This document shows, in pieces, positions 43,077 to 51,270 of a stretch of 59,934 nt of DNA. The translations under genes were made by a program, and so were the position numbers. The notes below the pieces were generated by a model. That model was given only the letters and a program-made list of their open reading frames with translations. It did no database searches and had not been told where the DNA came from. The stretch is from NCBI GenBank assembly GCA_963204915.1, contig CAUJHS010000035.1, positions 1-59,934 on the forward strand, given 5' to 3'. Position 1 is the first letter of the stretch. Every line of letters starts with the position of its first letter. This DNA is from Planctomycetota bacterium. Lineage in GTDB: Bacteria; Planctomycetota; Planctomycetia; Pirellulales; Pirellulaceae.

Positions 43077-45851
43077 CTAAGGGGTGTTAGAAATGGACAA
43101 TACCGACTCACACTCGGCGCGCACGCGAGGAAGCTCGGGATCTTTGGCGCCTTGCGCTGCCATGAGCTCAGCGGCTTCCTCGTACCAGCTCCGCGCCTGG
43201 GCGCTGTTGCCGAGCTGAAATTGAGCCATCGCTCCGACGAACCGGGCGTAGGGCAAGCGACTGTTATGCTCCGCAGTCGCCACGGCCGCTTGATAGTCGC
43301 CGGCGCGGTAGTGCGCTTCGGTTAATGTATTCCAAGCATGCCCGGACGCTGGCGAACTGGGCAGGTGCTCGACCGCGTGCCTGGCGAGGCTAATGGCGCG
43401 CGCGGTATCGCGTAGGGCGAGGTCGGGGCAATTGGCCAACTCCCGGGCCAGTTCGTCCATGCTAACCAGTGTCTGTGGATCGCCCGGGCCCAGTCGTGCT
43501 TTCCGATCGTTGAAGGTCTCCTCGCGAAGCGCGATGATCTCGTCGAATTTCCCTAGGGCCCGGTAAATGTCTAACAGTTGGCTCCTATTGTCCCGAGTGA
43601 CCAGGTGATCGGGTCCCCGTGTCCTCTTGCGATGGAGGAACGCTTCTTCACTGAGCTTCAACGCCTCGGCGTGTCGTCCCACCGCGGCATACGCATGTGC
43701 TAGTTGGAACATGGTAAAGAGTGTTGGCACCGTATCACGGCCGAACTTCTCTGTCTTGAGCGCCAGCGTGTGTTCGTGAAGTCGGATCGCTTCGTCGTGG
43801 CGGCCGGCGTTGAAATAACAGATCGCCAGCACACCCATTGTCTCCAGAGTCTGCCGCCCCTCGGGGCCGAATCTGGCTTTCCGCAGTGCCAATGTCTCCT
43901 CACCCAGTTTCACCGCATCGTCGTACCGGCGGACGAAGTTGTAGTGATATGCCAGGTTGTGCATCCCTTCGAGCGTTTCGGGGTGGTCCGGCCCGAGGAC
44001 CGTTCTTCTCAGTGGCAGTGCCTGCTCTCCCACTCGCACGGCTTCGTCATTTCGGCCGGCGCGGTGCAAACTCCTTGCTAATTCATTCAAGGCGAGTAGG
44101 GTATCCGGATGGTCCAGGCCACGGTGACGCTCATACAACTCGCGGGCCTTCTCAAGTTGCTCGACTGCCTTGTTCCCGTTACCGGAGAAAAAAAATGACG
44201 TGCCGACTGTCTGCCTTAGCCGGGCCTCGATCAGCGGCTGCTGTTTGAAGTTCGTGTCCAAATACGGCAGGGCGGCATCGATGGCCTGGTGGAGCGTCAC
44301 GTCCCAGCCCAGTCCCCCCTCCGCTCCTTCGGGCCGAGCGGCGGCGAGAATCTTGTTTTCGACAAAGCTCAGCACGGCGGCGATTTCCCGTTCCCGCTCC
44401 TGGGCCAAGTCTTTCGCCTGCTTTTCCGCCACCGCGGCAGCCACGGCCTTTCGCTCATTGGCCTGGGCCAACTGACGCTGCTCGACTTCGGCCCGTCGAG
44501 CTTGCTCAGCGCGGACCAGGCCGACGCTGATCCCGACGATTCCTCCCACGAGCGCCAATAGCACCAGCGCTGTCGCGAAGACCGGGCCACGGTTGCGGCG
44601 GGTGAATTTTCGGATTCGATACAGCGCCGACGGCGGACAGGCTTGCACCGGCTCGTCGGCCAGGTAGCGCTGGATGTCGGCGGCCAGCGCCGATGCGGAT
44701 TCGTAGCGGCGGGAGCGGTCTTTTTCGAGGGTCCGGGCGACGATCCAGTCGAGCTCTTGGAAAGGATGAAGGCGGAAGGCGGAAGGATGAAGGATGAGGT
44801 TGGGACTCATGACTCCTGTCTCTTTCCCCCTTCGTCCTGAACGCTGAACCCCGAACGCTGAACCCTCCCTCCGTGTTCGCGCGATCCGCGCGCTCACTGT
44901 TTCCGGTTCTTCCTCGCGGATGATCCGCCGCATTTCATCGATGCCCGCACTCTTCAGCCGATCCTTTTCAAACGGCGTCGTAGCCGTGAGCAGCTCATAG
45001 AGCAGGACACCCAGGGAATAGACGTCGCTGCGGGTGTCGACGCCGAACTGGTTGAGTTCGGCTTGCTCGGGACTCATGTAGAGCGGGGTGCCGATGAATT
45101 GGGCGAAGTCGGTATGGAGCGTGTTCTCGGTGAGTGAGCCGCCGAGGGCTTTGGCGATGCCAAAGTCGATAATTTTGGGCACGGGGACGGTATCGGCCAG
45201 CGTGACCAGGACATTGGTCGGCTTGAGATCGCGGTGAATAATCCCCTTTTGATGCGCATGTTGCACCGCCTGGCAAACCTGAATAAACAACTCCAGCCGC
45301 TGGCGCACGGTCAGTTTTTGCTGATCGCAGAATTCGTTAATCGTAATGCCGCGAACGAGTTCCATGACGAAATAAGGCCGGCCTGCTTCGGTCGTCCCCG
45401 CATCGTGAAACTTGGCAATATTGGGATGATCCATCATCGCCAGCGCCTGGCGCTCCGCTTCGAACCGGGCGATCACCTGCTTGCTATCCATCCCCGGCTT
45501 CACCAGCTTCAGCGCCACCAGTCGCCGCACCGGCAGTTGCTGCTCAGCCACATAGACGATGCCCATGCCCCCTTCGCCGATTTGCTCCAGCAACTTGTAG
45601 GGCGTGCCGCTCCGCTCCACCGGCGGATCGAGAGTTGCCGCAGGCGGTACTCTTAGTCCCACGGTCGCCGCCGACAGTTCCAGAAAGCTCTCTTCCTCTT
45701 GATAGGAGCTCAGCAGAGTGAGGACGCGCTCGCGCAAGATCGCGTCGTTTCCGCAGACCTGCTCCAGGTATTCCAGCCGGGCATCTGGCTCGTCAATCTT
45801 TCGGGCGACATTGAAAATCGCCTTTTCGTCCAACTGTTGGCTGACAATCAT
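43077..45851 (-). CDS. Ser/Thr protein kinase with TM helix and TPR tail
   Basis: 924 residues. The kinase domain lies at about 85-400: EQIGEGGMGIVYVAEQ, VALKLV, HRDLKPTNVLV, DFGIAKAL, GTPLYMSPEQAE, SDVYSLGVLLYELL and FQELDWIVARTLEKDRSRRY. One TM helix (ATALVLLALVGGIVGISVGLV) lies at about 422-447. It is followed by a charged coiled-coil-like stretch (QRQLAQANERKAVAAAVAEKQ) and 8 or so kinesin-light-chain-like TPRs (HPDTLLALNELARSLHRAGR, HPETLEGMHNLAYHYNFVRR). A low-complexity insert interrupts the catalytic domain before the FQELDWI helix. It follows the sigma factor at 46504 with an 83-base gap. TPRs probably recruit partner proteins. Confidence 0.88.
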   Translation of the reverse strand: MIVSQQLDEKAIFNVARKIDEPDARLEYLEQVCGNDAILRERVLTLLSSYQEEESFLELSAATVGLRVPPAATLDPPVERSGTPYKLLEQIGEGGMGIVYVAEQQLPVRRLVALKLVKPGMDSKQVIARFEAERQALAMMDHPNIAKFHDAGTTEAGRPYFVMELVRGITINEFCDQQKLTVRQRLELFIQVCQAVQHAHQKGIIHRDLKPTNVLVTLADTVPVPKIIDFGIAKALGGSLTENTLHTDFAQFIGTPLYMSPEQAELNQFGVDTRSDVYSLGVLLYELLTATTPFEKDRLKSAGIDEMRRIIREEEPETVSARIARTRREGSAFGVQRSGRRGKETGVMSPNLILHPSAFRLHPFQELDWIVARTLEKDRSRRYESASALAADIQRYLADEPVQACPPSALYRIRKFTRRNRGPVFATALVLLALVGGIVGISVGLVRAEQARRAEVEQRQLAQANERKAVAAAVAEKQAKDLAQEREREIAAVLSFVENKILAAARPEGAEGGLGWDVTLHQAIDAALPYLDTNFKQQPLIEARLRQTVGTSFFFSGNGNKAVEQLEKARELYERHRGLDHPDTLLALNELARSLHRAGRNDEAVRVGEQALPLRRTVLGPDHPETLEGMHNLAYHYNFVRRYDDAVKLGEETLALRKARFGPEGRQTLETMGVLAICYFNAGRHDEAIRLHEHTLALKTEKFGRDTVPTLFTMFQLAHAYAAVGRHAEALKLSEEAFLHRKRTRGPDHLVTRDNRSQLLDIYRALGKFDEIIALREETFNDRKARLGPGDPQTLVSMDELARELANCPDLALRDTARAISLARHAVEHLPSSPASGHAWNTLTEAHYRAGDYQAAVATAEHNSRLPYARFVGAMAQFQLGNSAQARSWYEEAAELMAAQGAKDPELPRVRAECESVLSISNTP
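44757..44880 (-). repeat. Low-complexity repeat insertion inside the kinase domain
   Basis: On the forward strand the segment reads as iterations of GGAAGGATGAAGG/GGCGGAAGGC and then two copies of CGAACGCTGAACCC-like units. It is translated in frame as NLILHPSAFRLHPF and neighbouring residues. It sits where related kinases carry a short basic linker before GELDWIVMKALEKDR. Peptides of the HPSSF/LHPSAF type are recurrent products of such dispersed simple repeats in planctomycetes (from memory). The reading frame and the helix after it are preserved. Confidence 0.6.
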
Positions 45852-45934
45852 GGATTTTCCCGCCTTGACTGTGTCCTGTAAGTCAGTGCGAGAATTGCCG
45901 GCAAATGCTCTAACAAATTCCTAAATAAATTTCG

Positions 45935-46504
45935 TCATTGAGAGCCGGATTTTCCCGCCAGTTCTGTTTTGAGCCACCCTTTGGCATAAGCCCAGTCATT
46001 GTCGGCCGTGGCAATTGAGATCCCCAGTGCTTCGGCCGCCTGCTGTCTCGTCAGGCCGGCGAAAAACCTCAACTTCACCAGTTCTGCGGCCCGCGGGTCT
46101 TTCGCCTGCAGCTTGTCGAGCGATTCACTCAACGCCACGAGATCCAGTCCAGGTTTCTCCACCTCGGCGAACGCCGCGGACATTTCCACGCGGACGTATC
46201 CGCCACCCGCCGACGACCCACGCTTCCGCCGTGCCTTCTCGACCAGAATTCGCCGCATCGCCTCCGCCGCAGCCCCAAAAAAATGTCCCCGACTGTTCCA
46301 GTGCTGTGCCTTCTCGACATCGACTAATCGAATGTAAGCATCATGCACCAGCGCCGTGGCCTGCAGCGTCTGGCCCGGCTGCTCCTGAGCCAGCTTCACC
46401 GCGGCCAACTTCCGCAACTCGTCATAGACCAGCGGCAACAGCTTCTCCGCGGCCTGCGGATCGCCCTGCTCAATCTGCGACAAAATGCGGGTAACGTCGG
46501 ACAT
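45935..46504 (-). CDS. ECF-type sigma factor (Sigma70_ECF family), paralogue of the 34587 gene
   Basis: 189 residues from MSDVTRILSQIEQGDPQAAE; the frame stays open far upstream but without homology, so this ATG is chosen. It matches the sigma factor at 34587 through LLPLVYDELRKLAAVKLAQEQ, TLQATALVHDAYIRLVD and AEAMRRILVEKARRK. It ends with the helix-turn-helix LVKLRFFAGLTRQQAAEALGISIATADNDWAYAKGWL. It is paired with the kinase-TPR gene just downstream on the same strand. Confidence 0.9.
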   Translation of the reverse strand: MSDVTRILSQIEQGDPQAAEKLLPLVYDELRKLAAVKLAQEQPGQTLQATALVHDAYIRLVDVEKAQHWNSRGHFFGAAAEAMRRILVEKARRKRGSSAGGGYVRVEMSAAFAEVEKPGLDLVALSESLDKLQAKDPRAAELVKLRFFAGLTRQQAAEALGISIATADNDWAYAKGWLKTELAGKSGSQ

Positions 46505-46948
46505 GGAACAAACCAATCGACGAAAGATCAGGCGGCTGATGATGAGAACCGACATCACGCTAACCGCCTGAAGTGCAAATGTCGAGTATCGTTCCCCGCT
46601 GCTATCACCTTTCCGACAATTTGAAACTGCGTCCGGCGGGTTAACAGCAAAGCGGCAGTCGTGGCTTTTTCTCACGACAGAAAGCGTCGGGCATGTTGGG
46701 GTGCCAACCAGACGGGTGGCGGTGCGACACAGCTCCGGACTATCGGTTCTTCCGATGTAGCAGCGATGGATTATCGAGTTTGCAAATGCTCCCTCGCACC
46801 GAATACTCCGGTAGGAAGGGCCTGCCAACCGATCTTTTTCGGTCAACAACGCGCGCCGCCCCCATGGAAACGATTCTCGGAAAACACTGACATCATCGGT
46901 CGCCGGAGGACGTCGTACGCTGGATCGATACCAGTCCGGTGACCGGAC
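46505..46948. other. Region upstream of sigma factor, non-coding
   Basis: These 444 bases between the divergent sigma gene and the P-type ATPase fragment should contain the sigma/kinase promoter. Forward short frames here have no recognisable content, although the last 50 bases may be further decayed ATPase sequence. Confidence 0.4.
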
Positions 46949-47192
46949 TTGATCGCCGTCGACGACGATCTGCAAACACTGCTGACCCGGTGGATCGCCG
47001 AATTCAGCCCAGTCCTCTTGTGGATCATCCTCGTTGGCGGTGGTCACGTTCGTGGTCGGACTGGCGCGCGGCGAAGCGCCGGGGGACATGTTCCTGGCCG
47101 CGGTGGCCTTGGCGGTCGGGGCCATTCCGGAAGTTCTGCCGGCGGCGGTGACGATCGCGCTGGCCATTGGCGTCGCGCGGATGCTGCAGTGG
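46949..47192 (+). pseudogene. Cation-transporting P-type ATPase fragment, frameshifted
   Basis: Frame 1 reads DDDLQTLLTRWIAEFSPVLLWIIL. From about 47030 the next frame reads AVVTFVVGLARGEAPGDMFLAAVALAVGAIPEVLPAAVTIALAIGVARM. Together they match the segment before the phosphorylation site of Ca2+/Na+-type P2 ATPases (LTRKIA-F-S ... FLAAVALAVGAIPEGLPAAVTI). The conserved Gly of PEGLP is Val here. The fragment ends exactly where the transposase remnant begins and lacks the DKTGT site, so it is non-functional. It is unrelated to the P1B ATPase at 49008. Confidence 0.7.
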
Positions 47193-48035
47193 CTGGAGGA
47201 TCTGGAGTTGTCCCTCAAGGGCCAAGGCGATCGACGGCAAGACCCTGCGCCGCTCTTTTGATCGAGCTACGGGCAAAGAGCCGCCTTGCACGGGGTCAGC
47301 GCATGGGCAGGCGGCTTGCGGATCTGCCTGGGGCAGGTCGCGGTCGAGGAGCAGTCCCACGAGCTCACCGCCGTGCCGAAACTCTTGGAGCTCTTGGCGT
47401 TGACGGGAGCCGTGGTCACGTTGGACGCCATGCACGGTCCGAAGGAGACCGCCGCCAAGATCCGCCAGAAAGGCGCCGACTACGTGCTCTTGGTCAAAGG
47501 CAATCAGCCCACGCTGCAGGAGTACCTGTTGAGCTTGTTTCTGGACTAGGGAGAACGCGACGATCAGGTTCCGGGCCTGAAGCACCATCGCACGACGGAG
47601 CGCAACCGCGGCCGCACCGAACAGCGGGAGTGCTTTGTGATCGCCGCGCCCAAGGAGCTGCGCGAGCAGGGCCAATGGCAGGATCTTCAGAGCGTGGGCA
47701 TGATCGTCCGCACGCGCGAAGTGAAGGGCCAGGGAAGCGAGGAAGCGGCGTTCTTCATCAGCAGCTTGCCGCCGCAAGTGAAGCGGCTGGCCGGCTACGT
47801 GCGTGGACATTGGAGCATTAAGAACTCGCTGCATTGGTCCCTGGATGTAATTTTTTCCGAAGACCAGAGCCGGTTGCGCAAGGAGAATGGCCCCGAAATC
47901 GCCGCGGTGTTTCGTCGCCTGGCGCTGTCGCTGTTGAAGCGGGACACTTCCTTAAAAAGCAGTCTTCGCGGCAAACGTCTTCAGGCCGGTTGGAATAATG
48001 AGATCCTTGAGAATATCCTCTGCCAAAATCATTGA
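47193..48035 (+). pseudogene. ISAs1-family transposase, 5'-truncated with frameshifts and in-frame TAG
   Basis: The DDE core is recognisable in pieces: AIDGKTLRRSFDRATGKE (first Asp) in one frame, then after a frameshift LRICLGQVAVEEQSHELTAVPKLLELL and VVTLDAMHGPKETAAKI (second Asp) with KGADYVLLVKGNQPTLQ. TAG at 47547-47549 interrupts the frame, which continues as GERDDQVPGLKHHRTTERNRGRTEQRECFVI, and the end reads GHWSIKNSLHWSLDVIFSEDQSRLRK with the third acidic residue. The N-terminal helical domain is missing. Multiple lesions mean the element cannot move by itself. Confidence 0.82.
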
Positions 48036-48090
48036 TGTTTTGATGCGATTACCCTGTTTAGTAGTCCACGCTGCCTGTAATCAACGAAGT

Positions 48091-49011
48091 TTAATGCTTC
48101 ACGATCTGGGCGTTGCGAAAGCTCATCCGTTCTCCCTTTTTCACACTGAAAGCTGGCCTTAGTGCGGTGGCGAGTAGCGCGGATTTGGCTTCGTTACCTC
48201 GCAACTTCCCACTGGCGTAGTACGTGTTCTGCGGCTGGCCGTCGCAAGTAAACGCGATCTCGCCTTGCTCGCGACGAATCTCGACGACGACGAAAGCACC
48301 ATTCGCTGGTACTGACGTACGCGCGTTGGCGTCAGCTCCCTCGAGATCGACCATTTCAATCGAGTTCGCTCCCTGCACTTCAACCGTAAACCGGTCGCCG
48401 ACTTCCAGCACATCGGGCCAGAGCACTTTGAGCAGCGCATGCTCACCTTCGGCGTAATGCAGCGTAGTAATTCCCTCTGCATGCTCACGGCGCACGCCTC
48501 GCGAAGCCACTTCATCCATTCTCGCCCAGCGCTTGTTAGGGCGGTCGTAGGTCAAGTACACCACCTCCTTCGGCTCCGCACGATGTTCGGGCTTCGAGGG
48601 CGTGGCGAGGTCGTTCGAGTTCGCTCTTGAGCCTTTGGCCGCGGTTATAGCCGCTTGTCTTGGCAGGCGTGGTGAAGGCTTCGGCTCGGGAGGCCCAAGC
48701 CGGTAGACGAACGCAAGCAAGAGGAAAGTGACGGCGACTCCCAAGCCTCCTAGCACACCACCGATCACCTTGTAACGCACCGGAAGATGTTTGCCGTATT
48801 TGCCGACCGACCAGAAGATCTTAGGCTCGACCATTCCGCCGATCCCCAGGAACAAAGCGAGGGGACCAAGGCAAAGAAGCATCAGCCGAGCCATACCTTG
48901 GGATTCGATCAGGAAATGGTTGAGCAGTAGACCGATAGCTGCCGCGCCGGCCATCCCTGCGCAAATGAGACGCCCATTGGCCGGCACAGGCTCAGACGGT
49001 TCATTTCTCAT
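48091..49011 (-). CDS. Membrane protein of unknown function coupled to metal ATPase
   Basis: 306 residues. Three hydrophobic helices at about 17-35, 42-60 and 82-104 (ICAGMAGAAAIGLLL, LMLLCLGPLALFLGIGG, VIGGVLGGLGVAVTFLLLAFVY) are followed by a charged linker. The soluble C-terminal domain (VLEVGDRFTVEVQGANSIEMVDL, AFVVVEIRREQGEIAF) is predicted beta-rich. The start codon overlaps the ATPase stop (ATGA), so the two are translationally coupled. No family is recognised. A helper role for the ATPase is inferred from position only; it has no clear metal-binding motif. Confidence 0.72.
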   Translation of the reverse strand: MRNEPSEPVPANGRLICAGMAGAAAIGLLLNHFLIESQGMARLMLLCLGPLALFLGIGGMVEPKIFWSVGKYGKHLPVRYKVIGGVLGGLGVAVTFLLLAFVYRLGPPEPKPSPRLPRQAAITAAKGSRANSNDLATPSKPEHRAEPKEVVYLTYDRPNKRWARMDEVASRGVRREHAEGITTLHYAEGEHALLKVLWPDVLEVGDRFTVEVQGANSIEMVDLEGADANARTSVPANGAFVVVEIRREQGEIAFTCDGQPQNTYYASGKLRGNEAKSALLATALRPAFSVKKGERMSFRNAQIVKH

Positions 49012-50939
49012 GCAATACTCCCCCTAACAGGATTCACTTGCCCCGACCGGGAAGCAAGCAGGCGCAGACCATTTAGTACGACTAGCACGGTTCCTCCTTC
49101 GTGTCCGATGACCGTCAGCGGCAGCGGCAGGGCGAAAAACAGCCCGCCGATCACCAGCACCACCATTGCGCCCATCGCGAAGATCAGGTTCTGCCGAATG
49201 ATTGCTGTCGTTCGTCGCGCGAGGCGGTGGGCGTCTGCCAACTGCTGCATGTCGTCGGACAGGAGAGCCACGTCCGCTGCCTGGAGGGCGACGTCCGATC
49301 CGGCTGCGCCCATCGCGATCCCGACATCGGCACGGGCGAGCGCGGCTGCGTCATTGACGCCGTCGCCAACGAACGCCACCTTCCCGCGGCTGGCAAGCTC
49401 TCCGACCATGCGGACTTTGTCTTCCGGCAGCATTTCGGAATGAATATCGTCCGCATGCAACCCTAGTTTCGCTCCAATCCGCAAGGCGACAGGACGCCGG
49501 TCTCCTGTCATCATCACGATTGTTGCAACGCCGCTTCTCTTCAGCGCGGCAAGCGCTGAGGCCGATGTCGTGCGCACCTGGTCTGCCACGCTAATGGCGC
49601 CCAGCACTCGGTTATCCAGCCCTAGATAGATGACCGTCTGTGAAGCGTCGGACAGCCTCGTCAGTGCTGGATGATCAATCGCCGCGCCCATGTGCGCCGC
49701 TAGCCGCGAGTTGCCCGCCCACAACTGGCCCTCCGGAATCGTGCCAACGATTCCCGCGCTGGGACGATTGCCGACATCTTCCACTCGAGCAAAAGCGATC
49801 TCGCGAGCCGTCACCTCGCGGCGTATGGCCGCGGCGCTGTGATGTTCCGATTGCGCTTCGAGTCCTGCCAGCAGCGATAAGAAACGGGTCTCGTCGCCAT
49901 CGACGGCCACCACCTCTGTAACGGCGGCTTTGCCTGTGGTGAGCGTGCCGGTCTTGTCGAAGGCAAACGTATCGACGGCTGAGAGCGTTTCCAAGGCCCC
50001 GCCGCCTTTGAAGAGAACGCCGCGGCGCGCCGCCGCCGAAAGCGCAGACAAAATGGCGGCGGGCACCGAAATGACAATCGCACAAGGGCTCGCTGCTACG
50101 AGGAATGTGGCAGAGCGGTAAAGGGCTTGCTCCCAATCGCGCTCGAACCAATAAAACCCCGCGAACGCCAGCACCGCGCAGACCATGACCCCAATGGTGT
50201 ATCGCTGGCCGAACCACGCGCTGAAACGTTCCGACGGCGCTTTCGCAGTTTGCGCCTGGGTGACCAGCGAAATCATGCGGGCCACGGTGCTTTCGGCGAC
50301 CGTCTTCGTAACCGTCGCCTCAACCACGCCATCAAGATTCACCGTCGCCTCAAACACCGGATCACCGGAATCTTTGGCGACCGGCATCGACTCGCCGGTG
50401 ATGCTGGCTTCATCGACGGAGCTGGAACCGTTGACAATAACGCCGTCCGCCGGCACACGCGCGCCGGGACGCAGCACGAAGCAGTCACCAACCTTTAGAT
50501 CGGCGGCCGGGACTTCGGTTACCGTTCCATCCACCGACTTGCGAAGCGCTGTTTCCGGTCGGAGCGCCATTAACGCTTCAATGGCGAGCCGCGCCCGACC
50601 CAGGGCTCGTTTCTCCAGCGTGGTCGAGACACTGAACAGCGTGAGTAGCACCGCTCCTTCAAAGGGCGCGCCGACGGCCGCCGCCGCGACAGCCGCCACA
50701 ACCATTAGAAGGTCGATGTCGAGAACGTGTTCTTTCGCTAAGGCGGTGAGTGCTCGCCACGCAGCCGGGAGCCCGCCTGCCAGGTAGACCATGGATATGC
50801 CCACGACCGAAAGCAGCCTGGATGCCTGGTCATTTAGCGGCGAAAAACTGGCGATGGCCAGCGTCACCCCGAGAATGGTCAATCCCGTCAGGATCAGGGG
50901 CGCGTCTACTGGTGCGCCGGAACGCGTCTTGCCGATCAT
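49008..50939 (-). CDS. P1B-4-type heavy metal translocating ATPase (Co/Zn/Cd/Fe class)
   Basis: 643 residues from MIGKTRSGAPVDAP; the open frame runs 171 codons further but without homology and over the divergent gene's upstream region. Landmarks in order: SITGESMPVAKDSGD (actuator), AASPCAIVISVPAAIL in the metal-site helix, phosphorylation site FDKTGTLTTGK, HHSAAAIRREV (HP-like locus), MMTGDRR, VGDGVNDAAALARADVGIAMG, and HEGGT in the last helix pair. SPC together with HEGGT, six helices and no N-terminal CxxC or His-rich domain point to P1B-4 (CoaT/CtpD-like) efflux pumps. It exports a divalent metal from the cytoplasm using ATP. Exact metal is not decidable here. Confidence 0.88.
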   Translation of the reverse strand: MIGKTRSGAPVDAPLILTGLTILGVTLAIASFSPLNDQASRLLSVVGISMVYLAGGLPAAWRALTALAKEHVLDIDLLMVVAAVAAAAVGAPFEGAVLLTLFSVSTTLEKRALGRARLAIEALMALRPETALRKSVDGTVTEVPAADLKVGDCFVLRPGARVPADGVIVNGSSSVDEASITGESMPVAKDSGDPVFEATVNLDGVVEATVTKTVAESTVARMISLVTQAQTAKAPSERFSAWFGQRYTIGVMVCAVLAFAGFYWFERDWEQALYRSATFLVAASPCAIVISVPAAILSALSAAARRGVLFKGGGALETLSAVDTFAFDKTGTLTTGKAAVTEVVAVDGDETRFLSLLAGLEAQSEHHSAAAIRREVTAREIAFARVEDVGNRPSAGIVGTIPEGQLWAGNSRLAAHMGAAIDHPALTRLSDASQTVIYLGLDNRVLGAISVADQVRTTSASALAALKRSGVATIVMMTGDRRPVALRIGAKLGLHADDIHSEMLPEDKVRMVGELASRGKVAFVGDGVNDAAALARADVGIAMGAAGSDVALQAADVALLSDDMQQLADAHRLARRTTAIIRQNLIFAMGAMVVLVIGGLFFALPLPLTVIGHEGGTVLVVLNGLRLLASRSGQVNPVRGSIA

Positions 50940-51270
50940 AACGGGCCGACTCACCTGCGATTTGGGGATTGACGGCCAGCATTGCAAAGCCCGTTCGCTA
51001 GGGCGATGACGAGGAACTATTTCGTACTTGCGGCGCCGGCCACGGGGCATCAATTCGTTCCATTCCGCGAGCTTCGACCACACCCCACGCGCCAAAACGA
51101 GCCGGGCACACTTCGCCGCTGTTGAGCCGGCGCAGTTCTTTGCCCCGGGCGGTTCGAACCCCCGAATATCACGGAATTCGGCATCGCGGTTGCAATTATG
51201 ATAACCTAACAACCTCCGGCGCGCTTCAAATGCGTCCCGTTGCGAACCTCTGGCGCCAGGAACTTCTCTT
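50940..51270. other. Divergent intergenic region between metal ATPase and glycosidase genes
   Basis: 331 bases that must contain both promoters. No gene seen; an apparent N-terminal extension of the ATPase frame across it has no family sequence. A T-arm-like GGTTCGAACCCCC near 51150 is not part of a tRNA. Confidence 0.4.

Noticed and set aside
46505-47218. Long upstream extension of the sigma factor frame
   Set aside because: Its residues match nothing and it runs antisense over ATPase/IS debris; the homologous protein starts at MSDVTRIL.
51140-51170. tRNA T-arm-like GGCGGTTCGAACCCCC
   Set aside because: The flanking bases do not form the T-stem and no acceptor, D or anticodon arm is present.
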